DNA of 26,432 nt, from IMG/VR virus record IMGVR_UViG_3300028895_000246, positions 1 through 26,432 of that record; one strand, written 5' to 3'. Numbering within the stretch: the stretch's first letter is position 1; each line of letters opens with the position of its first letter. The position numbers were made by a program, and so were the translations under genes. The notes under the pieces are model-generated. The model made no database searches. It was not told the origin of the DNA and was given only the letters and a program-made list of their open reading frames with translations. This document shows, piece by piece, positions 1-7,596 of this stretch. This DNA is from a virus.

Positions 1-1085
1 ATATTATTGTATGAATATTGTTCTGCGACAATATCGCCGCGCAACAAACGTTCTTTTGAAGTTAGATTATTTCGATTGTTATAGGCTTCTCTCATAGCAA
101 CCTGTAAGGATATAACATCAATTTCTTGCCATGTTTCATGGGCGGTGTATAATGTATCTAATGGTGCATCTGGTGCATATGCCGGTGTCTCATGGCTTGA
201 TACTGTATATCCAAACTGGCGTCCAATATCACTCATGCCGGTATTATCAGTGACAATGATATCATTACCAAAATATGCCGCATCCATCACAGGTCTAGAT
301 AATGATTCACCCCTTGATGCAGAGACGAAACAATTACATCGTTTGTGTAAGGAAGATAGTTCTTCCATTGACAGGTGTTTGGTGATAGTAAATTCTGGCT
401 TGTAACCCTTTACAGTCTTGTATAGTCGCAGGTTTTTCTTAAACGCCCCTATGGTTTCTTGTATTAAATCGCGCACGGCGTCTGGGGCAACATTGCTCTT
501 ATTAAGTTTTAACAAAAGGTGCGCATTTTCTGTAGTATAAAACTCCCTATTGAACGCCATTACGAGGGCCATTATATTCTTACGAGAAACATATTCTCCT
601 ATAAAGTAGAAGATAAAGTCGTTATCATTACACGGGAGTTGAAATGGGTCTACATCTCTGTCTAACTCTTTGGTGTTTATTGGCATCGGTATTACGCGAA
701 TGGGTATCGTAACGCCGCATTGAACTAAAATATCTCTTTCCTTATTGGATGCCACCCATGCTTCATCTAATAGATTAATCTGTGTTATCCAACCAGTGTG
801 TTGCAGGTGATTGGTTTCTATGTAAAATAGACCAATGTTGTGCATATTGGGTTGATAATCCAACAGGTGCGGTAATACATTTTGTATGATTACATCTGGT
901 GGACTATCTAGTTGTTTGGCGGTTAGCTCTGAAAATTCTAAGGTATGTTTCCGATTAGCCGACATTGTGACAGGGCGCGCAACTATATTGTGTTCGGTAA
1001 GTTGTAAGGCTCTGAGATAATCTTTCGCTGCCTCACCCCATCCATCATATTGATGATATGGCCCAAGAAATAAAATGTTTTTCAT
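1..1085 (-). CDS. GT-B glycosyltransferase, C-terminus beyond the window
   Basis: About 361 codons are visible from ATG at 1085 and the frame is still open at base 1, so the C-terminus is missing. The N-terminus (MKNILFLGPYHQYDGWGEAA) has the first strand and glycine-rich loop of a GT-B fold. Near residue 170 comes FIGEYVSRKNI, the start of the sugar-nucleotide domain. Further on are SRGESLSRPVMDAA and then NDIIVTDNTGMSD, the donor-binding acidic region of GT4-like enzymes. It should move a sugar from a nucleotide donor to an unknown acceptor, such as modified DNA, a virion protein or a host surface glycan. Its ATG overlaps the stop of the preceding glycosyltransferase (ATGA), so the two are translationally coupled. 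Seen: motifs and coupling. Inferred: acceptor unknown. Confidence 0.85.
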   Translation of the reverse strand, partial: MKNILFLGPYHQYDGWGEAAKDYLRALQLTEHNIVARPVTMSANRKHTLEFSELTAKQLDSPPDVIIQNVLPHLLDYQPNMHNIGLFYIETNHLQHTGWITQINLLDEAWVASNKERDILVQCGVTIPIRVIPMPINTKELDRDVDPFQLPCNDNDFIFYFIGEYVSRKNIMALVMAFNREFYTTENAHLLLKLNKSNVAPDAVRDLIQETIGAFKKNLRLYKTVKGYKPEFTITKHLSMEELSSLHKRCNCFVSASRGESLSRPVMDAAYFGNDIIVTDNTGMSDIGRQFGYTVSSHETPAYAPDAPLDTLYTAHETWQEIDVISLQVAMREAYNNRNNLTSKERLLRGDIVAEQYSYNN

Positions 1086-2737
1086 AATCCCGCTTCTTTT
1101 TTATGTGCATATTGAATGAAGTCTGATAGCTCTGTTGGTATCATACCACTACGTACTTGCTCGGCCATAATTTTATTCATGGCAGCAATCTTGAATCTCT
1201 CATATGCATCTTGCTGCTCAAACTTCTTAAAATCATTATCTACAAATGTAGCACCATAGTTTAGGTCTTTAATAGTATCTAGAGCTAATAGACTAAATTC
1301 TTTGTTTGGTTCATTTAATACCTTAGTACATAACCATCTAACAAATTCTGGTGTTGATAACTCAGGGGTGGGAATGTTGTCTGGTATTTGATGTAGATTG
1401 ACAGGGGCATCCCACTGTCCTTGCCTATCGCATAGTTCTACACTGTCAAAATAGTCCGACCAAATTTGGGTTGTACGGTCCCAATTATATATGTCGAGAA
1501 TAGCTTGACGAGCTTTATCACTGTATTTAGCACGAGCTTCATCGCTCATGGTAAAGAATTTTTCGATTGTTTTAGCAAAGTATTCATTATCTGGATATGC
1601 CCTGTCTGCGCCTGTTTCAAACTCTCGAAACATACGTTCTACCTTAAGTGGAAATCCGCCGGTTTTACGTACTACGTCCGACATGGCGCTATAATCAACT
1701 GCCATGACTGGTACCCCACATGCAGCAGCTTCTACCTGAGGCATACCAAAGCCTTCACAGATAGAATATTGCACATACACATCAAATAGGTTGTAGATTT
1801 CAGATAGTTCTTCTGGTTCCAAGCCAACAGACACACTGGGTAGTACGCCTGTTATACCTTGGCTGTATGGAGAATAGGTTTTAGCATCTTGGAAAAAACT
1901 ACAAAAGTATTTACCAGTTGCGCGACAATGATAGGTGAATAACACTTTGTGTCCAATCCCAAATTCATTTATTAAGGCCGGAAGATTCCACCCCCTATCA
2001 GGAAAACTGGTGTGAACATACAAGAATGTTTTTTTAGCTAACTCTGGGTCAGCATTGTCTAAGAACATACGAAAAGCCTTAAACAAATCTGGATACAACT
2101 TACGTTTTTGATTGCGCATAATTGTACCAATAATAAAGGCGTCTTCCGCAAAGCCCATTTGCTTTCTATGTTCTGCTTTGTTTTCTACTGGTTTGAAAAC
2201 TTCTGGGTCTACTCCCGGCGGGGCAGACTGTTGTAGTTTAATGCGTCCATCACTTTGTTTGCGTAAAACCTCTAGACCCCAATCTGAATAAGTGAATACA
2301 CCATCAGCATCTAAGAAAACCTCAATCCAATCATTTTTTTGTGGTGCAGAGTCAACAGTTGGCATAATTGCCCAATGGTAGTATGGTCTTAGTGGAGATG
2401 TGTGTTCAAATGCCAACATCCAAAAGTCACGAATGTCACATACTATATCAGGCTGAAAGTCTAATAATACCTGTTCAAATCTCCATGCTCCAAATTGATT
2501 GGTGATTTGTTTGTTATATTCTTCATATCGTGGGTCGTCTTTGTGTACCGCATTAGGGTAGTATCTCCAATTGACATGTTTGTCCTTTGGGTCATCGACA
2601 ACCGCATAAGATGCAAATTCGGCAACATGATATTTGTCCATGTTAATCAGGCGGGTTAGCAATTCTTTACCATAAGTACCGTATCCTGATAATGCATGAG
2701 TGGTTTCTCCAACCCATAGTATCTTTTTCTTATTCAT
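1082..2737 (-). CDS. GT4-family GT-B glycosyltransferase
   Basis: A 551-residue protein starting MNKKKILWVGETTHALSGYG. I chose ATG at 2737: it overlaps the sigma-factor stop by 8 bases and has AGAGAAG just upstream, whereas the longer frame to 2803 only adds sigma-gene coding in another frame. Motifs include a GT-B glycine loop at the N-terminus, APPGVDPEVFKP in the inter-domain region, a nucleotide-site stretch FIIGTIMRNQKRK, and CEGFGMPQVEAAACGVPV, the E-x7-E donor-binding motif of GT4 enzymes. About 120 residues follow the catalytic domain, longer than a minimal GT4. It is cotranscribed with ssb and the sigma factor and coupled to a second glycosyltransferase. The substrate cannot be read from the sequence. 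Confidence 0.9.
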   Translation of the reverse strand: MNKKKILWVGETTHALSGYGTYGKELLTRLINMDKYHVAEFASYAVVDDPKDKHVNWRYYPNAVHKDDPRYEEYNKQITNQFGAWRFEQVLLDFQPDIVCDIRDFWMLAFEHTSPLRPYYHWAIMPTVDSAPQKNDWIEVFLDADGVFTYSDWGLEVLRKQSDGRIKLQQSAPPGVDPEVFKPVENKAEHRKQMGFAEDAFIIGTIMRNQKRKLYPDLFKAFRMFLDNADPELAKKTFLYVHTSFPDRGWNLPALINEFGIGHKVLFTYHCRATGKYFCSFFQDAKTYSPYSQGITGVLPSVSVGLEPEELSEIYNLFDVYVQYSICEGFGMPQVEAAACGVPVMAVDYSAMSDVVRKTGGFPLKVERMFREFETGADRAYPDNEYFAKTIEKFFTMSDEARAKYSDKARQAILDIYNWDRTTQIWSDYFDSVELCDRQGQWDAPVNLHQIPDNIPTPELSTPEFVRWLCTKVLNEPNKEFSLLALDTIKDLNYGATFVDNDFKKFEQQDAYERFKIAAMNKIMAEQVRSGMIPTELSDFIQYAHKKEAGL

Positions 2738-3206
2738 TAGCTTCTCTGATTTTATCCGTTGCTGATTTGCATAATTTATTGGCCCATCCGCGTGTGTATC
2801 CACCTAGTCGTTGACCAACTTCTTCAAAGGTGCAGCCTTGTAGGCGCAGTAAAATGGTTTGACGTTCTTTGTCAGACAGGGTGGGTGGTAATAACTCCCA
2901 TATCACAGATTGTGACTTTTGTTCCATTACATCATAAGGTAGTTGAGAGTGTGAGTGCTTCTGCATGAAACTAATATGCTTCATAATAGCCCAGCGAATA
3001 TGCTTCCAAGCCCATGTGCTTAGTTTACATCCTTTTGCTGGGTCAAAGTCACGTATAGCACCCAATAGACCTATAGACCCCACATGAATAAATTCATCTA
3101 GTTCTTCTGGACCGGAGGGCTTAAAAGATTTAGCGAGAAGCACAACTAGACCCATATTATCGTGGATTAGCTGTGCTTCCCGCTGCTTATCAATCTTTTT
3201 TGTCAT
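2730..3206 (-). CDS. Phage-encoded sigma-70 family RNA polymerase sigma factor
   Basis: A 158-residue protein with two recognisable sigma domains. Region 2 covers about residues 10-75: the core-binding and -10 recognition segment includes VGSIGLLGAIRDFDPAKG and LSTWAWKHIRWAIMKHI. Region 4 covers about residues 108-155, with an HTH beginning LSDKERQTILLRLQGCTFEE. Only a short linker (about 30 residues) separates them, so region 3 is essentially absent, as in ECF sigmas, although region 2 looks more like a group 3 factor. It should redirect host RNA polymerase to phage promoters, probably middle or late ones. It follows ssb directly (stop 3207, start 3206) and overlaps the glycosyltransferase start. 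Family is clear; the genes it controls are unknown. Confidence 0.92.
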   Translation of the reverse strand: MTKKIDKQREAQLIHDNMGLVVLLAKSFKPSGPEELDEFIHVGSIGLLGAIRDFDPAKGCKLSTWAWKHIRWAIMKHISFMQKHSHSQLPYDVMEQKSQSVIWELLPPTLSDKERQTILLRLQGCTFEEVGQRLGGYTRGWANKLCKSATDKIREANE

Positions 3207-3644
3207 TTAGAAAGGGATGTCTTCCCCTGGCTTGGTAACTTCAGCATCGGCTTCTACTGGGGCGTCATCACTTGGGATGTCGCTATCCGCATCTTCACCG
3301 TCTTCACGCTTTGGGGCACGATATAGTTTATCAAAGTTAGATACACGCACTTTCATACGTGAATGCTTCGTACCATCCTTTTCCCAGGATTCCATCTTCA
3401 AAGAACCCTCAAGCAAAATTGGGTCGCCCTTCTTTAAGAGCTTCTCGATAGACTTAGCACCTGTGTCCCATGCTTCACATGGAATAAAAACAGTGTCTCT
3501 ATCACTAGTACCATCAGCGCGCTTAAAGAAACGCGATACTGCTACTGTAAAGTTGGCCACTTGTGTTTCGCGACCAGCGCCAGTTGTAATAGTGCGTAGT
3601 TCAGGGTCACGCGCCAAATTACCTTTCAGAATTGTCTTATTCAT
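3207..3644 (-). CDS. ssb: Single-stranded DNA-binding protein
   Basis: A 145-residue protein with the bacterial SSB layout: an N-terminal OB fold (about residues 1-112, starting MNKTILKGNLARDPELR, with FTVAVSRFF and LEGSLKMESWEKDG), an acidic linker (EDADSDIPSDD) and a C-terminal tip GEDIPF. In bacteria the DIPF tip recruits replication and repair proteins. It coats single-stranded DNA at the phage fork. GGAG sits about 7 bases before the ATG. It is the first gene after a near-consensus promoter with an operator-like palindrome over the predicted start site, so it heads the ssb, sigma, glycosyltransferase operon. The replicative helicase in this window ends in nearly the same peptide. Confidence 0.96.
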   Translation of the reverse strand: MNKTILKGNLARDPELRTITTGAGRETQVANFTVAVSRFFKRADGTSDRDTVFIPCEAWDTGAKSIEKLLKKGDPILLEGSLKMESWEKDGTKHSRMKVRVSNFDKLYRAPKREDGEDADSDIPSDDAPVEADAEVTKPGEDIPF

Positions 3645-3677
3645 TGCAATCTCCGTTGTTAAAACTAAAAATCAAAT

Positions 3678-3693
3678 ACTTGTCTCTACAAGT
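3678..3693. promoter_or_regulatory. Operator-like perfect inverted repeat at the ssb promoter
   Basis: ACTTGT-CTCT-ACAAGT is a perfect 6-bp inverted repeat with a 4-base centre. It begins one base downstream of the -10 hexamer and spans the predicted transcription start (about 3687). Only half would be transcribed, so a DNA operator is more likely than an RNA hairpin. The binding protein is unknown. Confidence 0.55.
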
Positions 3694-3721
3694 AATATAC
3701 ATCTAAACGCCGCTGTGTCAA
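3694..3721 (-). promoter_or_regulatory. Sigma-70 promoter for ssb
   Basis: On the minus strand: -35 TTGACA (3716-3721, perfect), a 16-base spacer and -10 TATATT (3694-3699, five of six). The predicted start is near 3687, leaving about 42 bases of leader before ssb. It sits in the 86-base gap after the polymerase stop codon. The match is to the host housekeeping sigma consensus. Confidence 0.85.
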
Positions 3722-3724
3722 GGT

Positions 3725-3744
3725 TTTGGCTCAAATTTGCCAAA
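3725..3744. repeat. Inverted repeat over the polymerase stop codon, upstream of the ssb -35
   Basis: TTTGGC at 3725-3730 pairs with GCCAAA at 3739-3744 around an 8-base centre that contains the polymerase stop codon. No T-run follows in the direction of transcription, so it is not a standard terminator. It lies 3 bases upstream of the ssb -35 and could be a second operator or an mRNA-end hairpin. Confidence 0.4.
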
Positions 3745-6154
3745 CTTTTTGAATCACCAACGAATCTTTTTCTTTACCACGCTTACCGCTAAGCATAACG
3801 GTATTTCTTTCTGTTAAAACAGACTTATGTTCTTTCCACTGTTGTGGAAAAGCAACTACTGAATCCAACATCCCAGAACTATCACTGACAGTTAAAAATG
3901 CCATATGCTTACCTGGAGCTTTACCCTTTTTGGTTTGGATTTCTTTAATAGCATCAATCTGGCACGCTAAAATTACCACACCTTGTTGTCCATTTGTACC
4001 TTTAATAAAGTCTCTACATGTGCAATTTGCAGCCATAGTGTTGCAGGAATCAACAGAAGTACAAGTTAGTGGTATACCTAATAGGTTTTCCTCTATACTT
4101 GTTATCCACTCTGGCATATCTTCCATACTGTGAGGTGGTTCACGTAGTGCATTTAATAGGCCGGCAACCTTGTCTCGGCGCTTAGCTGTAGCACATGCCC
4201 CGTTACGACCAGCATCGGACATAACCATTAATTCTAAGATGTCCTCCAGGTTATTAGGAGATGTTAACCCGTCTGGGTCAGTATTATTATGGTCTAAGTA
4301 TAAGTTCTCTACCCACTTTTGCTCTCGCCCACTTAACTTGGAGTATATCTCATACTCATATAACATCTTAGTACGGCTAACGCCCATATAGTTGAGTGCG
4401 CCCGCCGAGATTGTAGCGCGGATAGCAGTACTGGTGGCATACTGAGAGAGGAAGATTAGAAACTGTAGCCAACTCCAGTCAGCCCGCCCCTTATTTAGTT
4501 TCTTCTCTGCTTCACCACAACGTTTAATCATCTTATCAAATACAGATTCGCCAATACCTTTAATGTCAGAGAAACCAAAGAAGATTTGTCTGTCGAATAG
4601 GCGAAAGTATTTGTTTAAGTGAATGAAGTTAGGTGGATAGATGTCAATATCCATCATGCGTGCATTCTGTGCTAGTTCATAAACCTCATCCTGTGGTCTT
4701 TGTTTTTCTTGTGAGTACCTTAGATACGAAGTAAAAAATACTCGTGGAAAATGTGCCTTGGCATATGCGGATAAGTAACCGTTAATAGCATAGCTTACTG
4801 AGTGAGACTTGTTAAATGAGTATCTCTGAGATTTCTCAATCCACCCAAAGATTTCTTCTGCTTCTTCCTTTGTGACTATGCCGGTCTTCTCACAACCTTC
4901 TAAAAACTCTACTTTAACCTTAGCCATAATTTCAGGCTTCTTTTTACCAATAGCTTTTCTTAGGATGTCAGCTTGTTGTAGATTGAAACCAGCAATATCT
5001 CGGGCGATTTGCATAGCCTGTTCTTGATAAACCATTTCCCCATAGGTGGCGCTTAATGCGTTTTCTAAGGAGGGATGGAAGTATTCAACAGGTTCTACCC
5101 CATTCTTTCGGTCAATGTAATGCTCAGTAACAGACTTTCCTTCTCGAATAGCTTCCAAACAATTATGGACTACTACGTTACCTGCAATAAAATTGTGGTT
5201 GGGTCCATCCATAACAATGTCAAATACTCGTTCTTTTTTTACAAATTCTTTACCTTGATATTCCGCCCATTCTATATCTGGATATTGTTGTAGCGCATAT
5301 TGTGCGCGTGCGTTTCTAGTTTCTTGTTCTGTAAGTTTATGTTCAGTATACATCCGATGGTGGTTTGGACACATAAAACATAGATTATCAGGGCTGTTAT
5401 CTATAGAGCGATTTCCGTTAAGGTGATTAACATCTAAAGAACCATCTTGCCAATCACAAAAAACACAATGATAGTTGTAGTGTTGAAAACATGTTTCTCT
5501 AAAATATCTGTTACCATTAGAGGTTTTAGGTTTACCCCGGTGTCTTAAAACCGCAAAACGCTCTCCTATATTTAGCTCTCTCAGTTCTTTCCAACCTGTA
5601 GGCGTCAATAACCTGTGGTCGTCAGTACATTTAAGGTCATAATACTCATTATGATTGTGGTCGTTACGACATGTTTTACGTAGTTTGATACGATACACAT
5701 TCTTTTGACCATTATCAATTACTTTTTTCATATTATTGTGGAACAACTCACCAGTGTTTTCATCTACTGATACAATAGTAGGATATTTTTCTTGTGATGT
5801 ATATAGTTCTCCAATAGTTATACGTTTGTAGTTTGGATTACCATTAGAACGCGTATATATCTTGACTATAATCTTAGTATCAATAGAGATACATCCTGGG
5901 CGCATTATTGCCACGAGAGCAGATAGGTGTTCAATATTGCGTGGCTTAAGTTTCTTAGCCAGCATTTGTCCCAGGCGGCTCTCTAATTGAAAGACACCCT
6001 TGGTGTTGCCCTCAGAAATTAAGTCCCAGGTAGCTGTACAATCCAATGGTATGTTTTCTAGATTGGGGTCAAACTTTACTTGCGGACTGCCGTCTTCTTG
6101 TGTTCCAACAACAGGAAATTTACATCCACAAGGAAACTCAAAATGTTTACTCAT
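3731..6154 (-). CDS. dnaE (C-terminal part): DNA polymerase III alpha, C-terminal half (fingers to OB fold), with intein
   Basis: An 807-residue precursor; removing the 244-residue intein leaves about 563 residues. The first 87 residues enter the fingers (IPLDCTATWDLISEGNTKGV, FQLESR, LSALVAIMRPG). After the intein come YQEQAMQIARDIAGF and ADILRKAIGKKKPE (typical alpha fingers), then the beta-binding and helix-hairpin-helix region (FGFSDIKGIGESVF). A C-terminal OB fold follows (VVILACQIDAIKEI, LTVSDSSGMLDSVVAF). The PHP domain and the palm with its three catalytic aspartates are absent; they lie in a separate gene at 9643-11514. The two products should form one alpha subunit without a covalent link. 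The ATG overlaps the dnaQ stop (ATGA) and AAAGGTG provides the ribosome site. Four cysteines near residues 700-720 (CTSVDSC, NCTCRDF) may bind metal. Confidence 0.95.
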   Translation of the reverse strand: MSKHFEFPCGCKFPVVGTQEDGSPQVKFDPNLENIPLDCTATWDLISEGNTKGVFQLESRLGQMLAKKLKPRNIEHLSALVAIMRPGCISIDTKIIVKIYTRSNGNPNYKRITIGELYTSQEKYPTIVSVDENTGELFHNNMKKVIDNGQKNVYRIKLRKTCRNDHNHNEYYDLKCTDDHRLLTPTGWKELRELNIGERFAVLRHRGKPKTSNGNRYFRETCFQHYNYHCVFCDWQDGSLDVNHLNGNRSIDNSPDNLCFMCPNHHRMYTEHKLTEQETRNARAQYALQQYPDIEWAEYQGKEFVKKERVFDIVMDGPNHNFIAGNVVVHNCLEAIREGKSVTEHYIDRKNGVEPVEYFHPSLENALSATYGEMVYQEQAMQIARDIAGFNLQQADILRKAIGKKKPEIMAKVKVEFLEGCEKTGIVTKEEAEEIFGWIEKSQRYSFNKSHSVSYAINGYLSAYAKAHFPRVFFTSYLRYSQEKQRPQDEVYELAQNARMMDIDIYPPNFIHLNKYFRLFDRQIFFGFSDIKGIGESVFDKMIKRCGEAEKKLNKGRADWSWLQFLIFLSQYATSTAIRATISAGALNYMGVSRTKMLYEYEIYSKLSGREQKWVENLYLDHNNTDPDGLTSPNNLEDILELMVMSDAGRNGACATAKRRDKVAGLLNALREPPHSMEDMPEWITSIEENLLGIPLTCTSVDSCNTMAANCTCRDFIKGTNGQQGVVILACQIDAIKEIQTKKGKAPGKHMAFLTVSDSSGMLDSVVAFPQQWKEHKSVLTERNTVMLSGKRGKEKDSLVIQKVWQI
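5162..5893 (-). mobile_element. HNH-containing intein in the polymerase III alpha C-terminal half
   Basis: An in-frame insert of 244 residues (precursor residues 88-331) between MRPG and CLEAIREGK, well-conserved alpha sequence. Splicing residues are intact: Cys at intein position 1 (CISIDTK), a block B motif with T177 and H180 (CTDDHRLLTP), C-terminal block VFDIVMDGPNHNFIAGNV, the His-Asn end, and Cys as the +1 extein residue. That is a class 1 intein expected to self-splice. Its middle carries a zinc-binding HNH nuclease domain at about residues 222-272: CVFC, DVNHLNGNRS, and CFMCPNHHRM, with the second pair of cysteines and the final histidines. Known HNH inteins home into intein-free alleles of their host gene. 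Active splicing is inferred from the intact residues. Confidence 0.95.
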
Positions 6155-6843
6155 TTAAATGCACCTTTAAATTTAACATTCTTAGAGGTTTTACGCAATA
6201 GTTTCATAAAGCGTATGATAATTTCTGCTTCATCCTGTACATCCACTAGGGCGTCGTGAGAACCACGCTCTTTCATACCGAAATACTCACGTAGTGTGTC
6301 CATACGGTAGTTTTTGGGCGCATCCTCTACATCTTCTAACCAGTAGAAGAACAGGTCTAGTAAATCAACCTTATCGCGTAACCAAAACATGGTTTTGATA
6401 CCATGTATGTTGTTGAGTCTATTAGTTATAGTGAGGTCGAAGTCGCGTATATTCATTCCACAAGCTATGGGAGCAGAGAACATCTGTCCCTTCCAATTGA
6501 ACTTGTTAATATGTTGGGAGAATCTTTCCCAAACAAACTTCTGGTCGGGTGCATTTGCCCACGACTCTATGACTTCTTCCTTAGTTTTCTTAAGTGTCTT
6601 AGCGTGCCACGCTATACACTCTTCCACCGTATCCGAATCTTTGTAGCCTGTGACTGTCTCAAGGTATTCTGGTAAATTCTCAATTCCTGGTGGTTTCACC
6701 ATCATATTAAACTCAGAACCCTTTACAATCTTGAGGGTTTTTGAGTTTACTGCCAATGCCGCTATCTGTACTGGATTACACAATTCTGGATTTTTACCGT
6801 CAGTTTCAAAGTCGAATACGATAAATGTCCTGGGTGTTGCCAT
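6151..6843 (-). CDS. dnaQ: DnaQ-like DEDDh 3'-5' exonuclease (proofreading)
   Basis: A 230-residue exonuclease of the DEDDh class. Exo I is VFDFETDG (Asp and Glu that bind metal) at about residues 10-16. Exo II lies in CGMNIRDFDL around residue 130. Exo III is GSHDALVDVQDEAE around residue 195, giving the catalytic His and last Asp. It should remove mismatched 3' ends for the polymerase III alpha next to it, as epsilon does in bacteria. The start directly follows the preceding stop (6844), with GAGGA about 10 bases upstream. The stop overlaps the polymerase C-half ATG (ATGA), so the exonuclease and this half are made together. It is one of the genes in the gap between the two polymerase halves. 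Confidence 0.94.
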   Translation of the reverse strand: MATPRTFIVFDFETDGKNPELCNPVQIAALAVNSKTLKIVKGSEFNMMVKPPGIENLPEYLETVTGYKDSDTVEECIAWHAKTLKKTKEEVIESWANAPDQKFVWERFSQHINKFNWKGQMFSAPIACGMNIRDFDLTITNRLNNIHGIKTMFWLRDKVDLLDLFFYWLEDVEDAPKNYRMDTLREYFGMKERGSHDALVDVQDEAEIIIRFMKLLRKTSKNVKFKGAFK

Positions 6844-7152
6844 TTACTCATTGTCCTCATTAGGTCCAAAACTACCACCACCTACAAAACCACCACGTAC
6901 TATTGGCACATTATGTTGTGGGTCTATGTCATCTTCGACTGGTTCATCTACAATTGCTGGCAAGCCATCTTCCTCAATAATCGCTGGCGGGCCAACAACA
7001 TCGACTTCCTGCTCTAATAGCGTTGGATTAAACGGTAAAGCATACATGTAGCCTTGTCCGCTGTCACGTTCCGCTTTGGATTCTCTAGTTCTTGTCCAGA
7101 TGTTGCCTTCAAACTCAAAGTCTTGGCCGATTTCTAAGTCTTTAATTTTCAT
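6844..7152 (-). CDS. Small acidic protein, paralogue of its upstream neighbour
   Basis: A 102-residue protein of unknown function. ATG at 7152 is preferred because AGGAAC lies 5 bases upstream; a longer start at 7164 would swallow that site. The first ~25 residues (MKIKDLEIGQDFEFEGNIWT) match the pattern L-x-IG-x-x-F-x-x-x-G-x-x-[YW] that also opens the neighbour at 7142-7339, so the two arose by duplication or share a small fold. The rest is acidic and proline-rich (VVGPPAIIEEDGLPAIVDEP), ending in a glycine-rich stretch GGFVGGGSFG. It probably binds something through its N-terminal domain, but nothing in the sequence says what. It starts 11 bases inside the previous gene and ends right before dnaQ. 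Confidence 0.75.
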   Translation of the reverse strand: MKIKDLEIGQDFEFEGNIWTRTRESKAERDSGQGYMYALPFNPTLLEQEVDVVGPPAIIEEDGLPAIVDEPVEDDIDPQHNVPIVRGGFVGGGSFGPNEDNE

Positions 7153-7339
7153 TTTGTTCCTCATAATCTACGAGTTTCATTGGAGCATAATATGTGATTT
7201 CTCCTGTGTCTTTGCGCTTCATATTAGCTATTGCGACACAACAGTTACCATTATCATACTCTGTTGGAATCTTAATGTATACTACGCCATTGAGAAGAAA
7301 TTCTGCTCCGATGGGTAGACTTTTCAGTGTTCGTTTCAT
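7142..7339 (-). CDS. Small protein with IGxxF/GxxY motif
   Basis: A 65-residue protein of unknown function (start MKRTLKSLPIGAEFLLNGVV). The start overlaps the groES stop (TAATG). The L-x-IG-x-x-F-x-x-x-G-x-x-Y pattern at residues 7-21 recurs in the next gene, suggesting a small beta-rich module. Two cysteines (NCCVA) sit in the middle. The gene overlaps the next one by 11 bases. No catalytic motif is visible. Confidence 0.75.
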   Translation of the reverse strand: MKRTLKSLPIGAEFLLNGVVYIKIPTEYDNGNCCVAIANMKRKDTGEITYYAPMKLVDYEEQNEN

Positions 7340-7596
7340 TAGTGTAAACTAGCTAGCAGTTTTTTATTATCGCAGATAAAATACTCGGTGCCCTGATGTC
7401 TAATCATACTACCCTCAAATGGATTAATGATAACTACATCACCCTGGTTTACATCTGCTACTTCCTTACCAACTGATACAACCGTACCCATGTGAGGGTC
7501 TTTGGTACTTGGTAGTGCAATACCACCCTCAGTAACCGTTTGTTCATTGGTAAGTTTTACTATTACTTTTGTGTTAAGTGCGTTGAGTTGTTTCAT
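7339..7596 (-). CDS. groES: GroES-like co-chaperonin
   Basis: An 85-residue protein with the Hsp10 fold signature: LNTKVIVKL at the start, then the mobile-loop-like TEGGIALPS, GTVVSVGKEVADVNQGDVV, INPFEG and a closing YFICDNKKLLASL. Length is slightly below the usual 90-100. Phage GroES homologues, such as T4 gp31, cap host GroEL to fold phage proteins. ATG at 7596 is chosen because GGAG lies 7 bases upstream; the frame also opens at a TTG further up, inside that ribosome site. The first 23 bases overlap the end of the upstream endonuclease gene, so the endonuclease frame runs through the groES ribosome site. It lies in the gap between the two polymerase halves. Confidence 0.9.
   Translation of the reverse strand: MKQLNALNTKVIVKLTNEQTVTEGGIALPSTKDPHMGTVVSVGKEVADVNQGDVVIINPFEGSMIRHQGTEYFICDNKKLLASLH

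Noticed and set aside
145-405. Plus-strand open frames, here and throughout the window
   Set aside because: They lie antisense to well-supported minus-strand genes, have no ribosome sites or recognisable protein features, and match the spacing expected from shadow frames.
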